A stretch of 64,000 nt of DNA from Hoplostethus atlanticus (lineage: Eukaryota > Chordata > Actinopteri > Trachichthyiformes > Trachichthyidae). A program made the translations under genes and the position numbers. Of this stretch, positions 38,542-49,392 are shown in pieces; positions within the stretch are counted from its first letter, which is position 1, and every line of letters begins with the position of its first letter. Below the pieces are notes generated by a model that made no database searches, had not been told where the DNA came from, and saw nothing but the letters and a program-made list of their open reading frames with translations. The stretch spans positions 3,529,501-3,593,500 of the forward strand of contig JAXDDX010000012.1 in the NCBI GenBank assembly GCA_034670405.1. The letters run 5' to 3'.

Positions 38542-39620
38542 CAGTGGTTCCCAAACTTTTTCAAACCAAGGCACCCCTTCATAGTCAATTTCTTTTCACG
38601 GCACCCCCTCATCCCCCCACCCCCCACCCCCCCACCCCCTTTCAGCTAAAAATGACACCATGAATATGTTAAGAACCATAAGAATGTATTTTAATGAACT
38701 GGCATCAATATGAAGTGAAATAAAATAACTTCTTAAAATGAAACATTATTCTCAGCCACTCAGCTAATGATAAGAAAAAATAGATGTCAACCATTTTGAT
38801 TGACTTGTTTGAACTAAGGCTATATTTGTTGCTGTGTGTGATTTATGCAGATTTTACACATCAATGTTTAACTTAAAATAATAATAAATAATTATATTAA
38901 TTGGTAAAAAAAATATATATATAGAAAAAAGTGCATATATTTTGCTTTGTTCAAAACGTAAAATAAGCCTACTTTTTAGGTTAATAAGAAAAGCAAAGAA
39001 CGAAAATAACTCCGTATGGAGCTATCAGGCATTTTAGTGTGAGTGTGAGCCTGCTGTTGAGAGCCAGTCTCTTGATGCAGGGAGAGATTGAAGAGAGCGC
39101 AACGCGTAGATCTGACTCCACTGACAGGCGATGCCTTCTCTTGCTTTTCACGTATGTCAGGGATGAGAAAGCAGCTCACACAAGTATGATGTTGGGAACG
39201 GCAATAGCACATTGATCGCGCAGTTTGCCAGAGATGGATATTCGTGTCCCACAAGCAGCCAAAACTTGTCCGACGACATTTCTCCAAACTTCAATTTCAA
39301 AGTGCGATCCATTTTCAGTTCTGCAAGTTCTTCCTGGGCTTTGATTGTCAACTTCTTTGCTGATTCTGATGATCGGGAGTTGAAAGGATCGCGGATCCAG
39401 TCATAGTCTTCATTCTTGGAAGCGGCATGAATGCGCATTTTAACAGTTTTTTTTTCTGTTTTTACAATGACATGTTTCAAATGTAATATAAAATGTAGTT
39501 CAAATGTAGCCTATTTTTATGTGATGAAACGTTATTAAATAGACACAATAAAATATGGAAATTAACAGATCTTGCGGCACCCCTGGCCAGTCATTACGGC
39601 ACCCACTTTGGGAACCACTG
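38542..39620 (-). mobile_element. nested hAT element with perfect 8-bp target duplication
   Basis: The element starts CAGTGGTTCCCAAACTTTTT and ends ...TTTGGGAACCACTG, giving terminal inverted repeats of about 14-16 bp. It is flanked on both sides by GGCTAGAC (38534-38541 and 39621-39628). An 8-bp duplication is diagnostic of hAT transposition. Its 1079 bp hold only the end of a transposase, so it is an internally deleted, non-autonomous copy. It landed in the DNA-binding part of the Tc1 transposase frame and therefore is younger than the Tc1 insertion. Confidence 0.93.
38985..39480 (-). pseudogene. C-terminal hAT transposase fragment (ZBED5-like)
   Basis: The minus-strand frame 39480 to 39157 reads EDYDWIRDPFNSRSSESAKK, LTIKAQEELAELKMDRTLKL and FGEMSSDKFWLLVGHEYP, then ANCAINVLLPFPTSYLCELL. 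This is the C-terminal dimerisation region of hAT transposases, of the type also seen in ZBED5-like and related domesticated genes. It then breaks by frameshift. Remnants equivalent to SVESDLRVALSSISPCIKRL continue in other frames to about 39010. The zinc finger and most of the catalytic core are absent. Confidence 0.8.
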
Positions 39621-40953
39621 GGCTAGACGACTGGGTCAGAGCCTCTCCAAAACGGCAGGTCTTGTGGGGTGTTCCTGGTATGCAGTGGTTAGTACCAAAA
39701 GGTCCAAGGAAGGACAACCGGTGAACCAGCGACAGGGTCATGGGCGCCCAAGGCTCGTTGATGCTCGTGGGGAGCGAAGGCTAGCCCGTCTGGTCCGATC
39801 CCACAGAAGAGCTACTGTAGCACAAATTGCTGAGTTAACGCTGGCTATGATAGAAAGGTCTCAGAACACACAGTCCATCACAGCTTGCTGCTTATGGGGC
39901 TGCGTAGAAGCAGACCGGTCAAGCTGCCCATGCTGACCCGAGAAGCGCCTACAATGGGCATGTGAGCGTCACAACTGGACCATGGAGCAATGGAAGAAGG
40001 TGGCCTGGTCTGATGAATCACGTTTTCTTTTACATCATGTGGACAGACGGGTGTGTGTGCATCGTTTACCTGGGGAAGAGATGGCACCAGGATGCGCTAT
40101 GGGAAGAAGGCAAGCTGTTGGAGGCAATATGACGCTCTGGGCAATGTTCTGCTGGGAAACCTTGGGTCCTGGCATTCATGTGGATGTTACTTTGACACGT
40201 ACTACCTACCTAAACATTGTTGCAGACCAAGTACACCCCTTCATGGCAACGGTATTCCCTGATGGCAGTGGCCTCTTTCAGCAGGATAATGCGCCCTGCC
40301 ACACTGAAAAAATTGTTCAGGAATGGTTTGAGGAACAAGACAAAGAGTTCAAGGTGTTGACTTGGCCTCCAAATCCAGCATCTGTGGAATGGAAAAACAA
40401 GTCCGATCCATGGAGGCCCCACCTCGCAACTTACAGGACTTACAGGATCTGATGTCTTGGTGCCAGATACCACAGGACACCTTCAGAGGTCTTGTGGAGT
40501 CCACGCCTCGACGGGTCAAAGCTGTTTTGGCGGTACAAGGGGGACCTACACAATATTAGGCAGGTGGTTTTAATGTTATGGCTGATCGGTGTATACTTTA
40601 TTGTGCACACACAGGCACAATTGCACATACACACGTTAGAGCACACACACACACACACAAACACACACACTACATGAACTGATATAATTTGATCGCTCTG
40701 CTTCCTGGAATACCTTGCAATATGCCTCCCACTAAGAATTTAATAACATGTACTTCTACAGTGCTCCCTCCAGTGCTGCTGTGAACATGGACACATGCAC
40801 TCTGTTCCTCTCTGCCACACACACACACATACACACACACACACACACTCACTACCTCCAGCATGTATGTAATCTCAGTGTATAGCTACTGTTATTCAGT
40901 TATTTTCGAGCATGACACTGGTTCTACAGCCTTAGGACACGCAATAATGATGT

Positions 40954-40955
<2 letters not shown>

Positions 40956-40999
<44 letters not shown>
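40956..40999 (+). repeat. (GT)n microsatellite
   Basis: GT tract of about 44 bp. Confidence 0.88.
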
Positions 41000-41003
<4 letters not shown>

Positions 41004-41236
41004 AGTGGATTTGATTTGATCTGTGTGTATATGGTGCAGTTGAACATATGTCGCTGGAGTTAAGGTGCAGAGGGTTTCAGTTTGGTTTCATTTTTATTTT
41101 CTAGTGCATTGATGATTCAGTTTCTAAATATTAATTGATGTTACCAATGAAATAATCGAACAACCACTGCAGGACGCACAGATGCACACACAGAGGCCTC
41201 AGACAAGTTGAACGAACAGAGACAGGAAGTACTAGG

Positions 41237-41257
41237 TGTGAAGTGAAGTGAAGTGAC
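41237..41257 (+). repeat. GTGAA pentamer repeat
   Basis: Four units of AAGTG/GTGAA type. Confidence 0.75.
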
Positions 41258-41557
41258 AGGAAGTGCTAAGTGTTATCACATGCCATGACGTGATAGGCTG
41301 GTGAATAGAGTCAGCAGCCTATCAGCAGCTCCAATGAAGCAGTTCTCCCTGGCAGGTTAAAGGAGCCTGTAAGATGCCTCCCCCGAGAGGGAGAGAGAGT
41401 GAGAAAGAGGGAGAGTCCACTCCTCTCCCCTATTCTCTTCTCTCTCCGATCCTCTCCTCCTTTTTCTTCTTTTCACCTCCCCCTCTCTTCCCCTGCCGAT
41501 CGCTTTCCATCCATCTCCTCACGTCCTCACTTCACCTCTCCTCCACGCAATCCCAAT

Positions 41558-41596
41558 TCTTCTCCTCTCCTCTCCTCTCCTCTCCTCTCCTCTCCA
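41558..41596 (+). repeat. CTCTC pentamer pyrimidine repeat
   Basis: A pure CTCCT/CTCTC run of about 38 bp, the same unit as at 1696-1838. Confidence 0.85.
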
Positions 41597-41805
41597 CCCA
41601 TATGCATGCTGGTTTTCTATGTGATCTTATGTGTTTCATCACACTGAGCTGGATTGTGTGTATCTGTGGTTGTATCACCATTGTTTCTCTCTCTTTGCTC
41701 AGACAAAAGCCTCTTTTGTTGCACCGGGTTAGTCCTGAGATAAGAGAGACATGCACACGCTCATACAAGAGGATTGGACATATCCCAAGATAAAGACTTG
41801 TGCAA

Positions 41806-41808
<3 letters not shown>

Positions 41809-41843
<35 letters not shown>
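41809..41843. repeat. (CA)n microsatellite
   Basis: CA tract of about 35 bp; CA-rich fragments follow to about 42027. Confidence 0.88.
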
Positions 41844-41845
<2 letters not shown>

Positions 41846-42389
41846 ACATAGATCCAGACATAGACACACAGACGCAGATGCATACACATAAACAAGAGCG
41901 TACACACACACACACACAAAATTTGGAGATAAAGTCAGTTGGTCCCCTCATGTTCAATTTGACCCCTGACCCCATTGTTTCTCAGCAGGATGAAGCTCAT
42001 CTCCACACACACACACACACACACACTCAAACAATCCATCCTCAGATGCGTTTCCATAGGTCATTTGCTCTCAGAGGCGATGGGGAGTCGGTGGATCAAA
42101 ACAATGACAGCCACCCCACTCACCCACCGCCTCACCCCACCAAAACCCCTCAAATACTGATAACGGCACGCTAGAGAATGCAGGGAGGGAGGAATGAATG
42201 AATGGGAGAGAATGAAAGGGAGGAAGTGGGAGAGCCAAGAGGGAAGGAAGGAAGTTAGCATTGTCTTATACCCCCAGACCCTTTTGCTGTTAATACCGTC
42301 TAACACAGTAGGAAAGAAGTGAATGGATGATGGAAAGAGCCTATGAAGGGAAGAAGAAGGAAGGTGGGCTGGAAGGAATGGAGAACAGG

Positions 42390-42422
42390 AGGAAGGAAGG
42401 AAGGAAGGAAGGAAGGAAGGAA
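42390..42422 (+). repeat. (GGAA)n microsatellite
   Basis: About eight consecutive GGAA units inside a 450-bp purine-rich stretch (42175-42640). GGAA arrays are binding platforms for ETS-family factors in other genomes; any such role here is speculation. Confidence 0.85.
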
Positions 42423-42914
42423 GCTGTGCCTTCTCTCCCTCACACAGTTGATAAGTGTTGAAATAAAAACACAATTGGAAGGTATGGAGCGATGAAGGAT
42501 GGAGGGAAGGAAGAATGACCAAAATAAAACAGGGAGGATCAATGATGAGAAGGAACTAAGGAAGGAAAGATGGAAGAACTGAATGAAGGGGAGGAAGGAA
42601 GAAGAAAATAATGAAGAAAGGAAGGTAGGTAGGAAAAATAAAACCCAACAATGGATGAATTCATGGTACCGGCCCTCTACCAAACATCCATAGGAGCCAT
42701 CCTCCTTCTGCAGGCTCCTGCTCCCCTAAAAAGAGTGTGTTTTTATTTCAGGAAAGAAGCAAGAATGTGCACCCATCAGAATTGGGAGAGAGTATTTGCT
42801 GTTGACGCTAAGCTGTACATGTCACTGATGACAGCCACCAGAGGGACAGGCTGTGAATCTCACAGCAGTGGTGGCGAGACTTAGAGATTAAAAGCAATGC
42901 TAGAGCTAGAGACA

Positions 42915-42918
<4 letters not shown>

Positions 42919-42970
<52 letters not shown>

Positions 42971-43058
42971 CCTGTAAGCAGATTAACAAGTGAATTAAAT
43001 GCACCGCTAGTCAAAGTGCATCATATTTCGGGCTCTGACTTTCCCAAATAATCGCCTT

Positions 43059-43107
<49 letters not shown>
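42919..43107. repeat. (GT)n and (CA)n inverted microsatellite pair
   Basis: (GT)n at 42919-42969 and (CA)n at 43062-43107, about 92 bp apart. The transcripts of the two tracts are complementary and could fold into a long hairpin. Confidence 0.9.
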
Positions 43108-43114
<7 letters not shown>

Positions 43115-43849
43115 ACAGTAAACTTCCATATCTTCCCCATTCTCCCTCTCTTTCCCTCTTTCTTTCTCTCTCCCTCTCTCTCCCCTTCTCTATCTGGCTC
43201 TCCTGCTGCTGGCTAAGTGAATCAGCGTCATGCATGACTCTACCCAGCTGTCTGTTTACTGACTTACTTACCGTTGAACTACACATTTCAATTGCTTTCA
43301 TGCCAGTACAATCATATTTTGAAGTCTATCTTTAAATGCCTCGTGGAATTCACCCGTTTTACAAACGCCATGTAATTAGTAAATAATTGAATTAGGGATG
43401 TGTTTCAGTGCAAATAAAATCTGTTTCCTCTTCTTTGACGAAGAGAGAGAATGTGTTAAATGTGTTGAAAGGTTGTTTTGTGGAAAGGCCATTCACACCA
43501 TACTGTAATTACAATGAAATGTGTCCATTTCACACAGAGGCTGTGCATTAAGGCAGTTCCTGTGATCTCAGTGTGTTTCCATTATACTGGCATGTGATCA
43601 ACATCAAATACAGCCTCTAACAGGTGAATTATATAACATGAAGACATGGTGTGGAATATCCAGCAGCTAAGTACATTGAACAAAATGGATTATTACCATC
43701 TCACTAATGATGTACAGTCATTAGTCAGGACTAACCCGAGCCCTCAGAGGAAGTCAGATGGGAATGAGATTCAGGATCTAATGTTTCCCCTTCCTGCCCG
43801 CAGACACACTCAACAGAGTAGCCCTGGCGGCAATGTGTGACTGGAAGGT

Positions 43850-44040
43850 CAACAGTTAAAATCATTGTACCCACTGGGAAAATCTAGGAAAGAAAAATGA
43901 TTAAGTCATCAATTGTTGCCGAAGTGCCCTTGAGCAAATGACTGAACCCCTAACCCCTAACTGAACCCCTAAAAGTTAGTTAGTTGGCTCCCCTGCACTG
44001 AAGTCTAGCCAAGAAGGAATTGGATCTATTGTTAAGCCAA
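43850..44040 (+). mobile_element. V-domain SINE fragment
   Basis: The core GCCGAAGTGCCCTTGAGCAA at about 43918-43937 is followed by a duplicated AACCCCTAACC stretch. A divergent tail continues to about 44040. Head and exact ends are not clear. Confidence 0.55.
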
Positions 44041-45384
44041 ATTACATTCTCCTCAAAGCTTGACCTTCAGGATTAATTGGTGGCTAAATGATTTGAAAGC
44101 AAGCAAGTCGCAGTTAGTGTCCACCATGGGTTCATCAGAGGCAGTGGCATACTCAAATAACACCAATAGACACAACCCACACTTGCTTGACTCAAAAAGG
44201 CGCTGGTACGCCAGTCATAACAAATCAGCCTCCTCATTACTGCCTCCGAGTTGTCAGCTGCATCAAAGCAGCTCCGCATTCTCTGTGATTAAAGAATCTG
44301 TTCAGGACCAGGGAAATTTTTTTGTGCGACCGAAAAAACCTTTCCCCAGCAACTCCCCCTATCTCCCTGTAGGTTCTGAAGTTTAAATTTAGCCGAGCTT
44401 TATTGGCTTCCTGGGTCTCAGCGCGAGGTAGATAGGAGGAAGTCAAGGCTTCCGGGTCTGTCAGTCAAAGTCTGATCGATGCAGAGGCTTTGGTGTGTCA
44501 ATAGGAGATGCTATCCTTACTCATAGGCTCACCTTGAGGCACCGGACCGTGGCATAACGCCGCTGCTGCTGCTGCCTGCTCAGAAATGGATGTAGAGCTG
44601 AGAAGTAACTGCTGAGAAAAGCTTGAGTTAGAAATTCTTCATTTTATAACTCCTAAGTTATAGTTGCAACATTCTTGTGGAACTTGTAAGCAAAATGTTC
44701 AACCACTAGCTGGTGTACTTTGCCTTTTTGAAAGATGACGGCATTTTGGCTACTCTCAGTCAACAGAAGTTGACACTGTTGCAACAGAACAGCAACAGTC
44801 TGTTGCTGAAAATAGTCAACGTTAGACATGCTTATATTAGCTCCCTAAAGCAGTATTTGATACCTCCATGCTCCGCTTCTTTTTCCAATGATGGATTGCA
44901 CCTCTCAAGCAAACACTGTTTCTCTACAAGTTATTTTTAGAATGGAGACTGTAGTGTCTGGAAGCAACACAAGCAGGAGACGACAACTGTATGAGTGCAT
45001 GCAGAAATGACCAGTGCCTTTCTGCTGGTGAGAGCTGATGGTGGTAACAGGCCAACAAAGCAAAACTACACCAGTGCCATCCTTTAACAGAAGATCCCTT
45101 ACCTTGTTATCTGTTACTGCAAGGCATTAATAACTGGCCAATGTGGATGTCCAAATCCATGTCCACGTCCACTCTACTGTTGTCTGCCAAAGCCATTTAA
45201 CGTGAAATAAAAGCTAGACCCTCCTGTGAAAAGGGCTTGAGGACAGAACTCCAGCAAAATCATAGTGCTGAGTCCTGTGAAGAAAGAAAACGCTGCCTTC
45301 ACTAGGATGACTCATTGCTGCCGCCACCAAGGTGTAAAACAGCGTCCTGCAGAAACCTCCAATCCTGCCAGTTCTAATTCAACA

Positions 45385-45535
45385 TAATGCATGCCAACTG
45401 GTGGACACTTGTTCCAGTGCGCCTCACAGTACTGTGAGTGCATACACTTTCAGCATGGGAGGCCCAGGTGGGAATCAAACCCCTAATACAGGCAGTCTCA
45501 GTGCTATGCTCCGCCCACTGAGCTACACAGGACTT
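45385..45535 (-). mobile_element. tRNA-headed SINE with L2-like tail
   Basis: The minus strand reads TGTGTAGCTCAGTGGGCGGA (A-box region) and GGGTTTGATTCCCACC (B box) about 40 nt apart. Next come TGTATGCACTCACAGTACTG and a decayed GTGAGGCGC..TGGAACAAG tail resembling AAGTCGCTTTGGATAAAAG. This matches the layout of fish tRNA-derived SINEs. I do not call it a functional tRNA because the stems do not pair well and SINE body follows. Confidence 0.65.
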
Positions 45536-45923
45536 TACTGTACACACTACATATGTCCCCTACAAACCTGTAGGAATTAGAAAATGTTTCATGACTTTGG
45601 GATCAAGTCAACAATCGATAATATACTGTAAAAGGTCAGAACGCCACTTTTCTCGATTTCTCGTCAAGAGCTTTTTGTAGACACGGGAGCTGTGTAATTT
45701 GCCGTCTTGGTGTTTACTCATCACCGGGTTCCGACCCCATGGCTAACTAATTCCCGTAGAGCCACACAGACGAAGGCTGTTTAATAAAACATGGCCACTT
45801 GAGGCCTAACAGGCGTCTCTCTTCCCTCACTAGTGGTACTCTCATTTATTCATGAATTCATGCAATCATCTCTCCATTTCCTCAAACCACCCGGCTCCTT
45901 GGAAACTGTCCATCAAGCATGTT

Positions 45924-45938
45924 GGGGGGGGGGGGGGG
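45924..45938 (+). repeat. 15-nt poly-G run
   Basis: A G run followed by GGGGGTGGGG-type purine sequence to about 45985. Confidence 0.8.
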
Positions 45939-46122
45939 CAGGTCAGAGGAGGGGGTGGGGGAGATAAAGAGAGGGAGGGACAGGGAGGAAGAGGAAACAG
46001 ACACACACACACACACACACAAGGCTACAGTATGATGTCATTGGATGTTGGTCACCTGGTCTTATTCCCATAAGAACATTGGGCCTAGCGATGCGTTACA
46101 GAGCCATGTTTCTAGAGCAGGC

Positions 46123-46123
<1 letters not shown>

Positions 46124-46160
<37 letters not shown>
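46124..46160 (+). repeat. (GT)n microsatellite
   Basis: GT tract of about 37 bp. A (GA)n tract lies at 46527-46558, (CA)n at 46741-46764, and a CT-CA composite at 46861-46919. Confidence 0.88.
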
Positions 46161-46161
<1 letters not shown>

Positions 46162-46522
46162 AGCCTTGAATTTGGCCAATGTCAGACAGTGGCAGACACA
46201 ATGTCCTTGCCCCAGAAAACAGTGAAGAGCCTATTTCTCTCTCTGTCTTTCTCCCTCTTGCCCAATCTCTCGTTCTCTCTCTCTCTGCCTGTCTCTCTGT
46301 TTCTGTCCCTTTCTTTCAAAAAATCAAATCTGAACCACACCCTCTCATCCCTGACATCCCCCTGTGTCTGTGTGTGTGTGTGTACTAGTTTACTGGTTGG
46401 AGAAGCCAAAAGAGACCATTGAGTGTTTTTTTTCACACAGGTTGTGGTCGGCTCATCAGAGACAAAGTTGTTTAATTATTTGATTATAATCACACCCTGA
46501 CAACACACAGCTCCTGAGAGAT

Positions 46523-46560
<38 letters not shown>

Positions 46561-46859
46561 AAGTGATGTTTGTAAGTAGTCAGATTTGGAACATCTATTT
46601 GTGCACGCGCATGCTCGTGCACGTTTGAGCATTTACCTATGTGTGAAGAGAGATTGAGAGAGGAAAGAGAAAGAGGGAGGGAGTTGAAGAGTGAAACAAA
46701 AGAGGCTGAGGCTGCAGTCAGTGAAGGCAAGTGTTGGTGCTCACACACACACACACACACACACTCACACACACATACACACAGCCTGAGTGTAAGCGCT
46801 TGATTGCTGGTAGACAGCGTGCAAGGTCGTCGCCTTATTATTGCTCCCCTCTCTTGTCC

Positions 46860-46890
<31 letters not shown>

Positions 46891-47339
46891 ACGCACACAC
46901 ACACACACACACACACACAGTTGCCCTCTGTCAGTCTTTTCTCGCTCACTCCTTTCCACACTGTTTTAGTCTTTCTGTCACCCATTTCATTTTCTCTGCG
47001 CCTCTCTGTCTTCACTGTTTTAGTCTCATGTATTCTTTCCTTCTTTTCCCTTTCTCCTTCCTCTCTCTCTCAGCTGTTCTCTCACTCTGACTTGCTCTTT
47101 TACTGTGTTTCTCACTACATATTTACGGTAACCCTTTAGTTTCCAGGTTAGAGTTGCTCATAATGAAATAAGTGTTTCTTTCTGGGATATCTTTTTACCA
47201 TTTCCAGTCTTATTAGCAACAACTAATCGGGAATTATTTTTTCCTCCATATATCTTTCATCTTTCTTTTGTTTCTCTCTCGTCTCCTCATTGTGTTCTTC
47301 CTCCTTTTCTTACTCCCGCCCTTTTACGCGAATGTCATT

Positions 47340-47465
47340 GTGATTGACAGACGCAGAGTACACTGTTAGGCATCAACACCGGCGTTGCCATCAGCAATGT
47401 AAAAATGGCTGCTAATCAACGTCTCAAGCCTCCACGGCAATTAGTGTAAAGCGGTTTGGTGAGAG
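47340..47465. promoter_or_regulatory. candidate conserved non-coding block with RFX-like site
   Basis: A repeat-free block with GTTGCCATCAGCAAT at 47384-47398 (X-box-like, one mismatch) and CAATTAGTGTAAAG near 47439. It is surrounded by low-complexity sequence, which makes its texture stand out. Confidence 0.25.
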
Positions 47466-47615
47466 TAAGAGTGTGAGGACCGTAACGCCCAAGTCTGACA
47501 GTGTTGGCCCAGGCTGTCTATTGGTTCATATTCGTTATGTGTCACATACTGAGCCGCCTCTCTGTCTCTGTCTCATTTTTCACTCATTCATTCATGTTCT
47601 CTTCATCACATTTGC

Positions 47616-47656
47616 CTTAAGCATGTTCCCATGTTAAGCATGGGAACATGCTTAAG
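47616..47656. repeat. perfect hairpin, 18-bp arms, 5-nt loop
   Basis: CTTAAGCATGTTCCCATG at 47616-47633 is the exact reverse complement of 47639-47656, with loop TTAAG. It lies directly beside a V-domain SINE fragment. Confidence 0.95.
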
Positions 47657-47659
47657 CTA

Positions 47660-47730
47660 CAGAGCAGCACCCCTGGATCTGGTAGGGATTCAGTGTCTCT
47701 TGCTCAAGGACACTTCAGCATGGCACTTCA
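47660..47730 (-). mobile_element. V-domain SINE core fragment
   Basis: The minus strand reads GCTGAAGTGTCCTTGAGCAA at about 47699-47718, the V-domain signature. Head and tail are not recognisable. Confidence 0.5.
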
Positions 47731-48252
47731 CAGTATCGCTCATCACCATGCCACCCTGCTGCTTCCAGATAGGTTTACATTTGCAATTTTTTACAATCTG
47801 AAAAATTGTATTGTGTGTGTTGTATTATGGGATGGGCAGGGTGGACTGCCTGACATCTTTCAGCAGGCTGACAGGCTCTATGAACATTGTCCATTGCATT
47901 GAGCTTCTGAGTTGTGCCCATGTTTTATTAGTGTGAATGACATCTGTCATCTGGGATCTGCGAGTCTCTCACTGTGAGAGATGGTGACCCTCAACACCAC
48001 TGGCACCGGCTTTTTATAGTTTGTCATATTCCAAATATGTTACTTGTCTCCGTTTTCTCAGTCTGACTGTGTCTCTCCATAAACCATCACTGAACATCAT
48101 CTGCTCTCTCTTCCTCTCACCTCTCACATTTTTGTCTCCTTTGTCTCTGTCATCCTCTCTCACACACTTTTTATATTGATGCTTGTTACTAAGTCTGGCT
48201 ATATATCCTCTCTGCAGGGATGACCAGTGCTAGCATATTTAGAATGCTGATG

Positions 48253-48255
<3 letters not shown>

Positions 48256-48302
<47 letters not shown>
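48256..48302 (+). repeat. (GT)n microsatellite
   Basis: GT tract of about 47 bp; a second GT/GC-rich tract lies at 48421-48465. Confidence 0.9.
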
Positions 48303-48304
<2 letters not shown>

Positions 48305-49307
48305 AAGCGCACATGCATGCGCACTTGTGTGTGTGTCACAACTGACCAATGCAAGGCCAGTCCTCTCACCTGTCTGCAGAGAGGCATCTGGTACTTCATC
48401 TGACAAAGAGAGGGAGAGAATGTGTGTGTGTGTGCGTGTGCGTGTGTGTGTGTGTGCGTGTGTGTTCCTCACCACACAGCGTGCGGTAAATGAGGCACTG
48501 GCTGGACAGTTGGCTTTCTGCCTGGACCCACCGACTAATTAATTTCCACAGATAACGTGAGTGTGAGATACTATGTGAGTCGAGGGCCTGATACCACAAC
48601 AAAGAGTGGGTGGCGTTCTGTGTGATTAAAACAAAGAGGCTTTAAATAAAGGTGACTTCATTTAGCCATCCAGTTCTTATACGTATAAATAAATAAGTAC
48701 CAATGATAGCTCTATCATAACTATCATAACTTTAATTTGCGTCATGTATTGAGTACACTGAATCCAACCCTGGGAAATTGTGCATTTTGGGTCATGTGAC
48801 CACTCTGTCTGAGCTTGTATAACACATGTAAACTTATTTAGACCTTATATCTGTTTTGATGATGCCACACAAGAGCCTGGATTTACAAATAATCACCTCT
48901 TGAAGTGAAGTGTTGAATGTGTCCTCAATTCCTGCATTGCTAAAAGACGTTTTAGTTAAAAAAAATTAAAAAAAAACACAACAAATACATCTTTGAAAGC
49001 TTAATGGAACGATTTGGTCTAAAAATCCATAAGTATTTTTTGGGTGAATAAATTATGTGTGGGGTGACAGAGGGAATGAAGAGGTGAAAAAGTGGAAGTG
49101 GAAAAGAGTCCCGTCCTCATTTGGCAGCAGGCCTGTCCTCCTGAGAGCACAGATCTGACAGTGGCATTAATAATGTTCGCCTCTGCTGGCGAAGGGAAAA
49201 TAATCAATCTGGATTGTTTGCATTATTGAGTTTTTTTTGTAATTACAATGAGCATTTAAATAACTAAGTGAAATGAACTTTGAAATTAACCATTAGCTGC
49301 ATCACCT

Positions 49308-49345
49308 TTTCTCCCCCTTCCTCTGTTTTCAATTCTTAATTACAG
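49308..49345 (+). promoter_or_regulatory. ctnnd2: competing upstream splice acceptor
   Basis: TTTTCTCCCCCTTCCTCTG...AATTACAG is a textbook pyrimidine tract plus CAG. It lies 49 nt before the in-frame acceptor. Using it would insert 49 nt (not a multiple of 3) and reach a TGA after seven codons (Gly-Val-Asp-Ile-Asp-Ser-Phe-stop). The downstream TAG is the one that keeps the protein. Confidence 0.6.
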
Positions 49346-49370
49346 GTGTAGACATAGACTCATTCTGATC

Positions 49371-49392
49371 TTGTGTGTGTGTGTGTGTGTGT
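49371..49392 (+). repeat. ctnnd2: (TG)n tract in a splice acceptor
   Basis: About eleven TG units lie between a branch-point-like TCTGAT (49364-49369) and the TAG acceptor. The usual pyrimidine tract is absent. This is the same order of elements as in the TG/T acceptor of CFTR exon 9. Confidence 0.85.

Larger units (their letters stand above)
38484..40558 (+). pseudogene. Tc1-like transposase, disrupted
   Basis: The reading frame starts at ATG 38484 ([19 protein letters not shown]) and is interrupted at 38541 by the hAT element. It resumes with RLGQSLSKTAGLVG after 39628. Recognisable parts are the DNA-binding helices (GRPRLVDARGERRLARLV, about 39744-39798) and the first catalytic Asp in VAWSDESRF (near 40010). 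The second Asp is in FQQDNAPCH (near 40285). The third catalytic region, expected as PDLNPIEHLWD, is lost: the text jumps from WPPNP to ASVEW, consistent with a deletion of about 20 nt near 40375. A later frame ends with PRRVKAVLAVQGGPTQY (40557). It has several frame breaks and cannot make an active enzyme. Confidence 0.88.
38334..40592 (+). mobile_element. Tc1-like DNA transposon, inactive, split by a hAT insertion
   Basis: Terminal inverted repeats are recognisable. The left end is ATCAGCCACAACATTAAAAC at about 38340-38359. The right end, reverse-complemented, begins ATCAGCCATAACATTAAAAC (end near 40592). Without the nested element it is about 1.17 kb, the short end of the Tc1 range. Exact ends and the TA duplication are not resolved because the left end is decayed and abuts a CA-rich tract. 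Confidence 0.9.

Noticed and set aside
39157-39480. Possible host ZBED-type gene
   Set aside because: It lies inside an element with hAT terminal repeats and an 8-bp target duplication and has frame breaks, so it is a transposase relic.
45460-45535. Possible tRNA gene on the minus strand
   Set aside because: A and B boxes are present, but the stems do not pair well and a SINE body and L2-like tail follow.
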